From Oscillatoria sp. FACHB-1407 (lineage in GTDB: Bacteria > Cyanobacteriota > Cyanobacteriia > Elainellales > Elainellaceae), in NCBI RefSeq assembly GCF_014697545.1, contig NZ_JACJSA010000002.1, forward strand, positions 580,762 through 644,761: DNA of 64,000 nt, in the 5' to 3' direction. Of the stretch, positions 51,500 to 61,301 are shown in pieces (positions within the stretch are counted from its first letter, which is position 1; each line of letters begins with the position of its first letter). Made by a program: the position numbers and the translations under genes. Under the pieces are notes generated by a model. The model saw nothing but the letters and a program-made list of their open reading frames with translations. It did no database searches and was not told where the DNA came from.

Positions 51500-52624
51500 T
51501 CAAGCACTCTTCAGTTCAGTCCAATATTGGTCATACAGGTCGATGGTGTCACCAACCGACGCGATACCCTCGCACTTCGCCAACATTTCAGCGGTGGGGA
51601 AGAGATTTGTGTTGTCCTTGAGTTCACCCGGTAACAGGTCAAATGCAGCTTGGCTGGGGGTCGCAAATTTTAGCCGTTCGACGGCATAGGCGGCATTTTC
51701 AGGTTCCAGCATGAAGTTAATCCAGGCATAGGCGGCATCCACGTTAGGAGCGGTTGTTGGGATGACCATTGTGTCCGTCCAGACGGAGGAGCCACTGCTG
51801 GGGATGACGTACTTCAGGTTGGGGTTATCGAGCGGCAGTGCATTTCCCAGAATGGAGTAGGTCATGCTGAGGATGAGATCCCCTGCAATTAGTGGATCTT
51901 CCCAACCGAAGGACTGGAAGGAGGCGATCGCGGGTTTCAGTTCCCGTAGTTTCTGGTAAGCTTCCTCCAATTCCTGGGGGTTGGTCGAGTTGTAGGAATA
52001 CCCCAAAGATTTGAGCGTGGCTCCCATGACTTCTCGAACATCATCTAACAATGTGATTTTGCCAGCGAGGGCATCCTGGTTTTCCCAGAGATAATCCCAA
52101 TCTTCGGGAGCCGTTGTTAGCACCTCGCTGTTGTAGATGAAGCCTGTGGTGCCCCAACTGACGGGAATGCTGTGGGCGTTGTCGGGGTCATAGGGTGGGC
52201 TTTGCCATTTGTCGCGCAGTTGATCGAGTCCCTGTAGTCGCGACTTGTCCATTGTGGCGAGCAGGTTGAGTTCGATCATCTGCTTCACCATATAGTCGGA
52301 GGGATAGAGAATGCTGTACTGGTTGCCTCCGCCCGCCTGCATTTTGGCAAGCATCGTTTCATTGGCATCGTAAACATCAGCAACAACCTCGATGCCTGTT
52401 TTCTCAGTGAAGCGTTTGTAGACTTCTTCATCGAAGTAGTCTGCCCAGGTGTAGATGTGCAGAGGTTCGCCAGGTGGAGAGGCGGGGGAACTGGCAGGGG
52501 CTTCTGGGGAAGTTGCGGCAGAGTCAGAAGGCGATCGCTGACAATTGGATAGAGCCAGGGTGGAGACGAGAGCCGCTGAGAATTGTAAAAACTGTCGTCG
52601 GCTGCGATAACGAGGGCTTTTCAT
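51500..52624 (-). CDS. PotD-type polyamine-binding lipoprotein
   Basis: This is a 374-residue extracytoplasmic solute-binding protein of the PotD/PotF family for spermidine or putrescine import. The N-terminus has a twin-arginine motif (RSRRQFLQ, residues 7-14) and a lipobox LSNC ending at Cys28, so it is a Tat-exported lipoprotein, followed by a Ser/Pro/Ala linker. The mature domain has PLHIYTWADYFDEEV and YPSDYMVKQMI. The ATG at 52624 is preferred over a TTG at 52645. No PotA, PotB or PotC gene is adjacent, so the transporter genes are not clustered. Confidence 0.9.
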   Translation of the reverse strand: MKSPRYRSRRQFLQFSAALVSTLALSNCQRSPSDSAATSPEAPASSPASPPGEPLHIYTWADYFDEEVYKRFTEKTGIEVVADVYDANETMLAKMQAGGGNQYSILYPSDYMVKQMIELNLLATMDKSRLQGLDQLRDKWQSPPYDPDNAHSIPVSWGTTGFIYNSEVLTTAPEDWDYLWENQDALAGKITLLDDVREVMGATLKSLGYSYNSTNPQELEEAYQKLRELKPAIASFQSFGWEDPLIAGDLILSMTYSILGNALPLDNPNLKYVIPSSGSSVWTDTMVIPTTAPNVDAAYAWINFMLEPENAAYAVERLKFATPSQAAFDLLPGELKDNTNLFPTAEMLAKCEGIASVGDTIDLYDQYWTELKSA

Positions 52625-52728
52625 AAGAAGATTCTGGTTTGACAAAGAGTTGATGCAGTATGTCTCAACCCCTCAACAGTAGAAAGGTGAAAAGACTGCA
52701 TCAACTATTTTGGTATCAAGAGACACTC

Positions 52729-53964
52729 TTAGTTTGAAAGGTCAGTGTCACTTAGAGGCAATGTCTTTACAAAATCAAACAGGTGATGTGCCATTTGTAA
52801 CTTACTGCACTGAGCAATGACCACTTGATTGCCCTGACTATCTAGAAAAACGGCTTGGTTTTGATCGCTGCCAAAGCCACTGCCACTGATATCCACGGGG
52901 TTTGCCACGATCGCATCCAGTTTTTTGCGGTGCAACTTATCCAACGCTGGCGTGATGATGTCTCCAGTTTGGGCAGCAAAGCCAATGATCGTTTGATGGG
53001 GCTGTTTGCGGCTGCTCAGGTCTGCTACGATATCGGGCACAAAATTGAGATTGAGGGTTGTGGGGAGCGATCGCTTCGGCAACTTCTCGGCACTGTATTC
53101 AGCGGGGCTGACATCACCCACGGCTGCTGCCATGACCGTCCAATCAGCATCCGGGAAACATTCCAGCAATGCCCGATGCATTTCAGCGGCACTGACTACT
53201 GAGATCAGCCGTGCTCCTCGTAATCCGGTTAACAACCCTGTATCCATGGGAGCATGAACCAGTGTGACCGTGGCTCCCCGATGCAGGGCAGCCTGTGCCA
53301 GAGCGATCCCCATTTTGCCCGTCGAGGGATTGCCGATAAACCGAACCGGGTCAAGATGCTCGCGTGTGCCACCTGCGCTGATGAGAAAGTGTTTCCCGGT
53401 CAGATCGCGATCGCCCCTGGTGTGCAACAAAGATTCTAGATGAGCCAGCAACTCTGGAGGCTCTGCCATGCGTCCTGCCCCGACGCGATCGCACGCCAAA
53501 ATGCCTGATCCGGGACCGACTGCATGATAACGGCGATCGCTCTGAACCAGTTGCCAGTTGCGCTGTACGGATTGCTGCTCCCACATCTCTGTATTCATGG
53601 CGGGAGCCAGCAAGACTGGACAGGCGGATGCCAAAACCGTGTTGGTCAGCAGATTGTCTGCCAGACCATACGCCAACTTTCCGAGCGTGTTGGCGGTCAG
53701 AGGAGCAATCAAAAACACCTCCGCCCATTCCCCCAACTCAATGTGCAGGGGACGGTGATGGCTGGCTTGCCAGAAGTCTTGATTAGTATAGGCAGGGTGA
53801 CGGGAGAGAGTGGCGATCGTCAATGGCGTGATAAACGCCTGAGCACTCTCCGTCAAAATAGCTCTAACCTCGGCTCCTGCTTTGGCAAGCGTGGAAATGA
53901 CTTCACAGACCTTGTATGCCGCGATGCCACCACCGATGCCGACTAAAACTCGTTTTCCTTGCAT
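52729..53964 (-). CDS. coaBC: Phosphopantothenoylcysteine decarboxylase/synthetase
   Basis: This is a 411-residue bifunctional enzyme of coenzyme A synthesis. The N-terminal flavoprotein CoaC domain has the start [16 protein letters not shown], catalytic His in [11 protein letters not shown] near residue 73, and [11 protein letters not shown] near 120-130. The C-terminal CoaB domain has [15 protein letters not shown] and GNPSTGKMG near residues 196-218. The length and motifs are complete. Confidence 0.95.
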   Translation of the reverse strand: MQGKRVLVGIGGGIAAYKVCEVISTLAKAGAEVRAILTESAQAFITPLTIATLSRHPAYTNQDFWQASHHRPLHIELGEWAEVFLIAPLTANTLGKLAYGLADNLLTNTVLASACPVLLAPAMNTEMWEQQSVQRNWQLVQSDRRYHAVGPGSGILACDRVGAGRMAEPPELLAHLESLLHTRGDRDLTGKHFLISAGGTREHLDPVRFIGNPSTGKMGIALAQAALHRGATVTLVHAPMDTGLLTGLRGARLISVVSAAEMHRALLECFPDADWTVMAAAVGDVSPAEYSAEKLPKRSLPTTLNLNFVPDIVADLSSRKQPHQTIIGFAAQTGDIITPALDKLHRKKLDAIVANPVDISGSGFGSDQNQAVFLDSQGNQVVIAQCSKLQMAHHLFDFVKTLPLSDTDLSN

Positions 53965-53969
53965 GGAAT

Positions 53970-54055
53970 GGTTGATGGTCAGTGGTCAATGGTTGGTGGT
54001 CAATGTCAATGGTCAATGTCAATGGTCAAATGTCAATGGTCAGTGGTTGTGGTCG
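53970..54055. repeat. Degenerate heptamer array before coaBC
   Basis: GTCAATG, GTCAGTG and GGTTGTG-type units fill the region directly upstream of coaBC. The remaining sequence to 54279 shows only another short GACCATTGACGATTGA array (about 54223-54241) and no gene. Confidence 0.75.
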
Positions 54056-54279
54056 ATCGCCAATGCTATGAGGATGTTTGAGAAGTTCAAGTTAGGTGGA
54101 CTTGGCGACTGAAGTTACAGACTTTGTGCCTATAGGCGCGGTTTTAGCAGCTGAAAGCTTTTCAAACACCCTTTCATGGCTCAAGTTCACCGCTTGATTA
54201 CTGTCAGTAATGAGCGATGAACAATTGACCATTGACGATTGACTTAGCAGCGATTCAAAAACGATGGCGATCGCCCGTC

Positions 54280-54492
54280 TTAGGCTTCGTCATATGCCTC
54301 TAGGTCGAGTAAGTACATGTAGGGTTCTACCAGACTTGGACGCTGAAAGGCGATCGCCCGCAGCAGATGCCAATCCTCTAGACCTTCAAAAGGACTGGTG
54401 TAAGCATCTTGATCTAAACGCTGTGCCAATTCAGCGACGTCCGTCTCTGTCATTTTGGCGACATCCTGTTCAGAAAAATGTAGTGTTTTCAT
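54280..54492 (-). CDS. Small acidic protein of unknown function
   Basis: This is a 70-residue protein whose start ATG at 54492 follows GGAGGGAG at a good distance, which argues for real translation. The frame extended upstream to 54519 begins inside that ribosome site and is not used. It is acidic and helical (TETDVAELAQRLDQDAY, SLVEPYMYLLDLEAYDEA) with no recognised domain. It is possibly a short cyanobacterial conserved protein or an antitoxin-like partner, but no toxin gene is adjacent. Confidence 0.75.
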   Translation of the reverse strand: MKTLHFSEQDVAKMTETDVAELAQRLDQDAYTSPFEGLEDWHLLRAIAFQRPSLVEPYMYLLDLEAYDEA

Positions 54493-54587
54493 GCTCAACT
54501 CCCTCCTTCTCAGCAACATCTGTCTTCAACTCATAGCGTATCCAGATGAGCCGTACACCTATCCTACGTCGTTTCTTCGGGTTTCAC

Positions 54588-55232
54588 CTAGAGCAGAGGT
54601 AGCTTTCCTATAAAACTTTGCATAATCTGTAGAATTTCTAGCTGAATTTCGTGACCCATTACAAATTCTTGATAATCCAGTTGAACTCCTGCTGCAATTA
54701 GAGAATCTCGTGCCTGTCGAGCCGCTGTGATCGACACAACGTTGTCTAGGGTGCCATGCACCATCAACACAGGGGCAACGGGGGGAGTTTCAAGTTGGAG
54801 GGGGGTGTGTAAATAGCCGCTCAGCACCATTAAAGCTGCCAGGGGAAGGCGTAGGCCCACATCCAGGGTCATCGCTCCGCCTTGAGAAAAGCCCGCTAGA
54901 ACGGTGCGATTGAGGGGAACTCCAGTTGCCGACTCCAACGAGAGGAGCCAATCCGTCAGGGTTTGTCGGCTTTGGAGTAGGTCTGGTTTAGCTTGAAAAT
55001 CGTCCCGACTGCAAAAGTCGTAGTCATCTGGAAAGCCATACCACTTCTTACCAGTTGGATTGTAAGGATGGGGAAATGGAGCATCCGGGAAGACGAATTG
55101 ATACTCTGGCAACTTTAAGTAAGAGGCTAAAGCAGCCACGTCTTGAGCATTGGCTCCCCACCCGTGAAGCAGGACAAGCAACCCTTGGGCAGGTTGGGTT
55201 TTAGCGGGAATGGCGATCGCGTTGAGAGTCAT
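54588..55232 (-). CDS. Alpha/beta hydrolase, phospholipase/carboxylesterase type
   Basis: This is a 214-residue serine hydrolase. GXSXG appears as AGFSQGGAM near residue 115. The oxyanion segment VLLHGWGANAQDVAALA lies near residues 20-36, and the catalytic Asp and His are in VHGTLDNVV and MGHEI. It is closest in layout to short-chain esterases such as YpfH. I chose the ATG 55232 start because the longer frame to 55271 adds residues without family similarity. Confidence 0.9.
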   Translation of the reverse strand: MTLNAIAIPAKTQPAQGLLVLLHGWGANAQDVAALASYLKLPEYQFVFPDAPFPHPYNPTGKKWYGFPDDYDFCSRDDFQAKPDLLQSRQTLTDWLLSLESATGVPLNRTVLAGFSQGGAMTLDVGLRLPLAALMVLSGYLHTPLQLETPPVAPVLMVHGTLDNVVSITAARQARDSLIAAGVQLDYQEFVMGHEIQLEILQIMQSFIGKLPLL

Positions 55233-55384
55233 AGTGATTTGGGATTTTAGATTCTGGATTTTAGAGTACAAAATCCCTGTTGGCGAGTATGCTGGGCGAT
55301 CGATTTGGGGTTAACTCCTATCAGGACTACGAATTCAATCACATCGGATTTTTTGTTAAACGAACCTGCCCCTCTCCGACTTGG

Positions 55385-55664
55385 CTACTGTGTATACACA
55401 AGTCCTCTCAGTCCTCTAAATCTCCCAATTCTGGGAGACTTTGAGCCTTTGTCAAAGGTTTTAACTCGATCAGAAGCACCCGTACTTGGAACCAATGCGA
55501 AGCGCGTCTTTGGGGTAACTCAAACCCCTTCTGCTAGAGGGATTGGGGGAGGCAGTGGTGTCCCCTAATGGGGGTTTGGGGGAGAATTCCCCCAATGCCT
55601 GGTTCTCAAACTCATGGAAGCAGCCAGGTGTCTCCATTGGAAAACAGAGATGTGTACACGGTAG
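55385..55664. mobile_element. MITE-like element, GTGTACAC-ended family, copy 3
   Basis: Left end CTACTGTGTATACACA, right end in inverse CTACCGTGTACACATC. The inside holds decayed palindromic blocks like those of copies 1 and 2, including CTCCCAATTCTGGGAG and GGTGTCCCCTAATGGGGG. It is the longest and most diverged copy. No gene lies between 55233 and 55797. Confidence 0.65.
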
Positions 55665-55797
55665 CTCTGACTCGGCAAAAGTTGCCGTAGGCGGGGTGAC
55701 GTTGCTGAAGTTATTTAATCCACGATCCTTAGGTGGAGTACCATTCTCAATTTAAAGGTTACTGTTAGTAGCTGAAAGCCCATTCCAATTTAATCTG

Positions 55798-56709
55798 ATG
55801 CAGGTTCCTTCCCTTTCGCTCCATGCTCAAGGTTTACGCTGTTCTCGTCTGGTCGTTGGGGTGTGGCGACTGGCGGAGTGGCAAATGACCTCTGAGGATT
55901 TGTTGGATTTTCTACACACTTGCCTGGATTTAGGAATCACGACCATTGATCATGCCGATATCTATGGAGATTACACCTGTGAGGGGTTATTTGGGGAAGC
56001 GTTGCAAAAAGAACCAGGACTGCGCGATCGCCTCCAACTCATTAGCAAATGCGGCATTAAATTAGTGTCTTCTAACCGTTCTCAACACCAGATCAAGCAC
56101 TACGACACCAGCCGCGCTCACATTCTTACTTCTGTCAATAATTCGCTTCAGCAACTTCACACAGACTATCTCGATCTCCTGCTGCTCCATCGTCCTGACC
56201 CGTTGATGGATGCCGATGAAACCGCAGAGGCGTTGATGAGTCTGATTCAAAGTGGCAAAGTTCGCTATGTGGGCGTTTCTAACTTTACGCCCAGTCAGTA
56301 TGACTTGTTAGCATCTCGGTTGAGCGTGCCGCTGGTCACAAATCAGATTGAGATCTCTGTGTTGCATTTAGACCCATTTCTGGATGGGACGCTTGACCAG
56401 TGTCAACGACTCCGGATTGCGCCGATGGCGTGGTCGCCGTTGGGGGGTGGCGCGCTATTTCAGCGGTCAGAGGCACAAGCCCAGCGGATATACACGAGCC
56501 TTACCAAAGTTGGGCAGGAACTCGGCGGACTTAGAGAGGATCAGGTTGCTCTAGCGTGGCTGTTGACTCATCCCGCCAATATTGTCCCTATTTTGGGTAC
56601 TGGCAACCTCGATCGCATTCAGGCGGCTGTGGGTGCTATAGACGTCAAGTTAACGCGAGAGCAATGGTTCAGGATTTGGAGTGCGTCAACGGGGACTGAT
56701 GTGCCTTAA
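55798..56709 (+). CDS. Aldo/keto reductase, YdhF-like
   Basis: This is a 303-residue NADPH-dependent oxidoreductase of the aldo/keto reductase (TIM barrel) superfamily. The N-terminal IDHADIYGDYTCE near residue 51 supplies the catalytic Asp and Tyr of the family tetrad. Lys is in ISKCGIK, and His is in LLLHRPDPL. VRYVGVSNFTPSQ follows near residue 155. It is probably a general aldehyde or ketone reductase of stress response; the substrate is unknown. Confidence 0.9.
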   Translation: MQVPSLSLHAQGLRCSRLVVGVWRLAEWQMTSEDLLDFLHTCLDLGITTIDHADIYGDYTCEGLFGEALQKEPGLRDRLQLISKCGIKLVSSNRSQHQIKHYDTSRAHILTSVNNSLQQLHTDYLDLLLLHRPDPLMDADETAEALMSLIQSGKVRYVGVSNFTPSQYDLLASRLSVPLVTNQIEISVLHLDPFLDGTLDQCQRLRIAPMAWSPLGGGALFQRSEAQAQRIYTSLTKVGQELGGLREDQVALAWLLTHPANIVPILGTGNLDRIQAAVGAIDVKLTREQWFRIWSASTGTDVP

Positions 56710-56785
56710 TCAGGGCGAAGCATTTGGCAAATCCGATCTTGAATCAATTCAAAGGCTGTTGCCCGAATGCTTCGCCCTTAGAGGA

Positions 56786-57490
56786 TTATGCTGCCATATC
56801 GAATAACAGCACTTCAGCGTCATCCGATGCGCCTTGCAGCGTGATCAGGTTTTCCTGAGTAATTGCGGCTCCATCTCCGGCAGAGAGGGGGCGATCGTTT
56901 AACTGCACGGCACCGCGTGCAACCTGTACCCAGACGACGCGATCGCTAGCTAATGTATGTTCAACTGTGTCACCTGCTTTCAACGCAGTGGCATACAAAT
57001 TGACATCTTGATGAATCGTGATGGAACCGTCACGACCATCGCGAGAGCCAACGAGGCGTAACTTGCCTTGCTTCTCTTCAGTCGAGAAGGTTTTTTGCTC
57101 ATAACCGGGTTCAATGCCTTTGCGTTCGGGCAGAATCCAGATTTGCAAAAAGTGAACAGGGTCAGCGTTAGAAGCGTTGAATTCGCTATGCATAATGCCT
57201 GTTCCGGCAGACATCCGCTGCACGTCACCGGGGCGAATCACCGAACCCGTACCGATGCTGTCTTTATGCTCTAATGCACCCTCTAAAACGTAGGAAATGA
57301 TCTCCATATCGCGGTGACCGTGAGTGCCAAAGCCTTGCCCTGGAGTCACTTTGTCTTCATTAATCACTCGCAGATCGGCAAAGCCCATGTGAGCCGGATC
57401 GTAGTAATTTCCAAAGGAAAAGGTGTGGCGACTATCTAACCAACCGAAATTAGCAACACCGCGTTCTTGAGCAGGACGAATTGTAATCAT
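56786..57490 (-). CDS. Pirin family protein
   Basis: This is a 234-residue bicupin of the pirin family. The N-terminal [24 protein letters not shown] block (here [19 protein letters not shown]) carries the motif for metal binding, with H63-type residues in [14 protein letters not shown] (near 55-70). The family [14 protein letters not shown] is near 105. Related proteins act as quercetinases or as redox-sensing regulators. I chose ATG 57490 because GAGGTG lies six bases upstream; the longer frame to 57568 is rejected. Confidence 0.92.
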   Translation of the reverse strand: MITIRPAQERGVANFGWLDSRHTFSFGNYYDPAHMGFADLRVINEDKVTPGQGFGTHGHRDMEIISYVLEGALEHKDSIGTGSVIRPGDVQRMSAGTGIMHSEFNASNADPVHFLQIWILPERKGIEPGYEQKTFSTEEKQGKLRLVGSRDGRDGSITIHQDVNLYATALKAGDTVEHTLASDRVVWVQVARGAVQLNDRPLSAGDGAAITQENLITLQGASDDAEVLLFDMAA

Positions 57491-57976
57491 GTGTGGCACC
57501 TCTTCAGTAGGTGGATTGAGTTGAATAGAGTATTTTCTGTGAACCGTATCCTTCAGGTCATGACACACTTGAGCATTTCTATCATCTGACGAACATGAAA
57601 GCTTTTGAGAGGAATTTCAAGTCATCAGCCTTGCGTCAACTGCATCAGCCTTTTCTTTTGACTCCTTTATTATGGATTGAATCTAAATAAAAGACAATAC
57701 CCTATTTAATCTACTAATTGTTTCCTAAAAATCTACAATACCTGGATAGAGTGGCGATCGCTCTAAAACGCCAATTCATCTCCAGATTGTTAGTTGAGTG
57801 CAGTACAACCAACTTTCTTGACTCCTTGTATAGCTTGGCTCCCTCATGGTTTGACGGACTTCACCCTGTTGAGAACCGCTATAGCTATTAGTTGAATTGA
57901 GCCGTGTAAAAGGTTATTTGCTACCTTTCAAACACCCTCTAATATTGAGTGAGCTAAATTCGTGGCTTGAACAGAT
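57491..57976. promoter_or_regulatory. Gene-free stretch between pirin and the receiver-like gene
   Basis: This stretch is AT-rich and holds no gene I can support. The right end must contain the promoter of the receiver-like gene at 57977. No strong ribosome site or terminator stands out. Confidence 0.35.
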
Positions 57977-58417
57977 ATGGAAGAACGCACGGCTTCAAGG
58001 ACAATCCTCATTATTGAAAGTGATGCGAATCATGCTCAGGTACTTCAAACTGCATTGCAGAATGAGGAGATGCCGCAACGAATTGTGGTGCAAAATAACG
58101 TAGTTCAAGCCACTCACTATTTGAGCCAAGCCGAAGAAAATACAACTGTGGCTCGCCCCGATTTAATCTTGCTTAACCTTAAGGAGTTTGAGAATGAAGG
58201 TAAGCAATTTATTACAGAGATTAAGACCAATCCAAAGCTCAAGCGAATTCCGCTGATTATATTAACGACGTCAGCCGATCAAGCTGATATTTTTCAGTGC
58301 TATGCCTTACAAAGTAACTGTTATGTCATTAAGTCCGATGACACCCAAGAATTATTGGCGATCGCTAAAAAAATCAAAGATTTTTGGTTAGAAATTGTTA
58401 CGCTTCCGATGGAGTGA
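57977..58417 (+). CDS. Receiver-like protein lacking the phosphoacceptor Asp
   Basis: This is a 146-residue single-domain protein alignable from end to end with the Rcp1-type response regulator at 61255. In the position of phosphoacceptor D67 (PDLILLDL) it has N67 (PDLILLNL), and the acidic pocket ED (E14-D15) reads ES. The conserved Lys (CYVIKSDD) and the switch Thr region (ILTTSADQ) are kept. Phosphorylation by the classical route is thus unlikely. It may be a constitutive or decoy receiver of the phytochrome pathway. It lies upstream of the phytochrome gene on the same strand. Confidence 0.85.
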   Translation: MEERTASRTILIIESDANHAQVLQTALQNEEMPQRIVVQNNVVQATHYLSQAEENTTVARPDLILLNLKEFENEGKQFITEIKTNPKLKRIPLIILTTSADQADIFQCYALQSNCYVIKSDDTQELLAIAKKIKDFWLEIVTLPME

Positions 58418-58991
58418 TAACTCACTCAAAATGAAACATAACTTGGGTCACTATAATCGCCCAAAGTCTTTTGAATAGGGGATTTCTATGATAGGATTTG
58501 AGATTTTGGATCCATCTTCTCTTAACGGATGGAAATAGTTTGACAACACACATTAATAAACCGAAAGATAATTAATAGTGCTTCAAGCAAGATTCTGATT
58601 CATTTAACAATTACTTCTAATTTTCCTCAATCTTCCGAGATATGCTGATGATGAAAATTGAATTTGCAAGTTTGGGTTGCAATATTGAGTACAGTTAGGG
58701 CTTAAATTCAGCAATAAATTCTGTAAATTTTTTGTTGAATTGATCTAATTGAATTCAATAAAATGCATGGTTTTACAAAGTAGAATTTGAATCTTTCACA
58801 CTAGTGTTGCGAACACAAAGTTCTGCAATGTAGAGGGTTTGGGGGCTTCGCCCCCAAGAAGGGGTTTCACCCCTTCACCCCTTTCAAAACTTATTTTTTG
58901 CTGTACTAGTTAGAGTGTGTTAGTGGTTGCTGGCTTGACAACCTGACAGCCATTCATCCTTTTTTGGGTTCACTGTTACAGAGGTAGATTT
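58418..58991. promoter_or_regulatory. Gene-free stretch upstream of the phytochrome gene
   Basis: This AT-rich leader of about 570 bp holds no gene. A GC-palindromic repeat of the family seen at 7413-7542 lies at about 58834-58890 (GGGGGC-TTCG-GCCCCC, then GGGGTTTCACCCC). The phytochrome gene is preceded by GAGGT six bases before ATG 58992. Confidence 0.45.
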
Positions 58992-61301
58992 ATGGTGGGA
59001 ATCAATAGTCAGTCTCAAAGCGTTAATTTAACTCAACTCAAGCAGCCACCGATTCATATCTCTACTCAGATTCAACCGCATGGAATCTTGCTCGTTTTAC
59101 AAGAGCCTGACCTGAGAGTTTTGCAAACCAGCAGCAATACAACAATGCTGTTGGGCATTTCTCCTCAAGATATGTTGCAGAAAACATTGGAGGAGATCCT
59201 CGATCCATTTCAAGTCGATCGCTTCAAAGAAGGCTTGTTAGAGGGCAATCTAGACTTGATCAATCCTGCGAAGGTTTGGATTCGGCGTAAAGGGGATGAT
59301 TATCTTGTTTTTGATGCGGTGTTTCATCGCAATGTCGATGGAATTTTAATTCTGGAATTAGAGCCAGCTTTGTCACAAGAGAACATCCCATTTCTCAGCT
59401 TTTATCACTTAGCCAAAGCATCCATTAGTCAACTAGAAGAAAGCCCTAACCTGAATGATTTTTGCCAAATCATTGTGCAGGAAGTGCGTAAAGTGACAGG
59501 GTTCGATCGCGTCATGCTCTACAAGTTTGATGATGACGGACATGGAACCGTTTTGGCTGAAGAAAAACTGGATGAGATGGAACCCTACTTGGGACTCCAT
59601 TTTCCAGAGTCAGATATTCCCACCCCTGCCCGCAAATTGTTTGGCTCAAACTGGATTCGCTTGATTCCCGATTCCCACGCTGAGTCCGTTGCAATTTATC
59701 CGCTGCAAAATCCGCTCACGCAACAACCTACTGACCTGACGCATTCCATTTTGAGGAGTGCTTATTCCTGCCATATGGAGTATTTGCACAACATGGAAGT
59801 GGGGTCGTCATTGACGATTTCCTTGATCAAAGATCAGAAACTTTGGGGATTAATTGCCTGCCATCATCGCACTCCTAAATATGTTTCCTATGAGTTGCGA
59901 AAGGCTTGCGAATTCTTGGGGCGAGTCATCTTTTCAGAACTCTCGACTCGTGAAGAAACGGCTGATTATGACTATCGAATGCAACTGGCATACATTCAAT
60001 CTCTGTTGGTTGAATATATGTCACAAGAGGATAGTTTTATTGATGGTTTGACCAAGCATGAACCGAGCCTTTTAGACTTAGCTAACGCTCAAGGAGCGGC
60101 GATCGCCTTTGGTGGCACCTGGACAACCATTGGGCGCACTCCCAATGAGGAAGACCTGAACTATTTGGTGCAGTGGTTGGCTAAAAACGTCGATGATGAT
60201 GTTTTTTGCACGGATTCTCTGGCGCAGTTGTATGCGGATGCGGAACGCTTTAAAGATGTGGCAAGTGGCTTATTAGCCATTCCTATTTCCAAGCGGAATT
60301 ATGTGTTGTGGTTCCGTCCTGAAGTGATTCAAACGGTGAATTGGGGGGGTGATCCCAATAAGGCATTTGAGGTGAAACAAACGGAAGGGCAAACTCGCTT
60401 GTGTCCGCGCAAGTCCTTTGAGTTGTGGAAAGAAACGGTACGGTTGCGATCGCTGCCCTGGAAGTCGGTTGAAGTCAATGCAGCGTTGGAGTTGAGAAAA
60501 GCGATCGTTAACATTGTGTTGAAACAAGCGGATGAGTTGGCTCAGTTGGCACACGATTTGGAGCGATCGAACGCTGAGTTGAAAAAGTTTGCTTACATCG
60601 CCTCCCATGATTTGCAGGAACCGCTCAACCAGGTTGCCAATTATGTGCAGCTTCTAGAGATGCGCTACAACGATCAACTGGATGAGGATGCCAAAGATTT
60701 CATCGGGTTTGCAGTTGAGGGAGTGGGTCTGATGCAAACCCTGATTGATGATGTGTTGGCCTATTCTAAGGTTGACTTGCAGGGCATCGAATGTGCTCTG
60801 ACTGAAGTCGAAATCGCGCTGACTCAAGCGTTAGCCAATCTGCGGGGACGTGTTCTTGAGAGTGGCGCGGTTGTGACCTACGGTTCTCTGCCAACGGTGA
60901 TTGCAGACCACACCCAGTTGATGCAGTTGTTCCAGAACTTGATCGGCAATGCAATTAAGTTCCAAAAAGCAGACCAACCTCCCAGAATTCACATCAGCGC
61001 AGAACGACAAGAAGATGCCTGGTTGTTCTCGGTAGAAGACAATGGCATTGGCATTGATCCCCAGTTTGGCGATCGCATTTTTGTCATCTTCCAGCGACTC
61101 CATACCCGTGAAGAATATCCCGGCATGGGCATGGGGTTGGCGATCTGCAAAAAGATTGTCGAGTGTCACCGTGGACGCATCTGGGTTGAGTCTGCGTTAG
61201 GTCAAGGGTCAATATTCCGCTTCACAATCCCGGTGGGAGGACGCGATCGCGATCATGCAAACGGACGCAAGAAGCAAAACCATCTTTTTAATCGAAGATA
61301 A
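58992..61301 (+). CDS. Phytochrome histidine kinase, Cph1-like
   Basis: This is a red/far-red photoreceptor kinase of 769 residues with the order PAS (about 20-130), GAF (about 145-315), PHY (about 325-505), HisKA and HATPase. The bilin attachment Cys is C260 in RSAYSCHMEYLHNM, matching C259 of Cph1, with H261 beside it. There is no Cys in the N-terminal PPIHISTQIQPHG, so it is a phycocyanobilin type rather than biliverdin type. The PASDIP motif reads PESDIP (205-210), and the PHY tongue has WFRPE (440-444). The phosphorylated His is H539 in IASHDLQEPL, and YPGMGMGLAI closes the ATP site. The 3' end overlaps the response regulator by 47 bp. Confidence 0.95.
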   Translation: MVGINSQSQSVNLTQLKQPPIHISTQIQPHGILLVLQEPDLRVLQTSSNTTMLLGISPQDMLQKTLEEILDPFQVDRFKEGLLEGNLDLINPAKVWIRRKGDDYLVFDAVFHRNVDGILILELEPALSQENIPFLSFYHLAKASISQLEESPNLNDFCQIIVQEVRKVTGFDRVMLYKFDDDGHGTVLAEEKLDEMEPYLGLHFPESDIPTPARKLFGSNWIRLIPDSHAESVAIYPLQNPLTQQPTDLTHSILRSAYSCHMEYLHNMEVGSSLTISLIKDQKLWGLIACHHRTPKYVSYELRKACEFLGRVIFSELSTREETADYDYRMQLAYIQSLLVEYMSQEDSFIDGLTKHEPSLLDLANAQGAAIAFGGTWTTIGRTPNEEDLNYLVQWLAKNVDDDVFCTDSLAQLYADAERFKDVASGLLAIPISKRNYVLWFRPEVIQTVNWGGDPNKAFEVKQTEGQTRLCPRKSFELWKETVRLRSLPWKSVEVNAALELRKAIVNIVLKQADELAQLAHDLERSNAELKKFAYIASHDLQEPLNQVANYVQLLEMRYNDQLDEDAKDFIGFAVEGVGLMQTLIDDVLAYSKVDLQGIECALTEVEIALTQALANLRGRVLESGAVVTYGSLPTVIADHTQLMQLFQNLIGNAIKFQKADQPPRIHISAERQEDAWLFSVEDNGIGIDPQFGDRIFVIFQRLHTREEYPGMGMGLAICKKIVECHRGRIWVESALGQGSIFRFTIPVGGRDRDHANGRKKQNHLFNRR

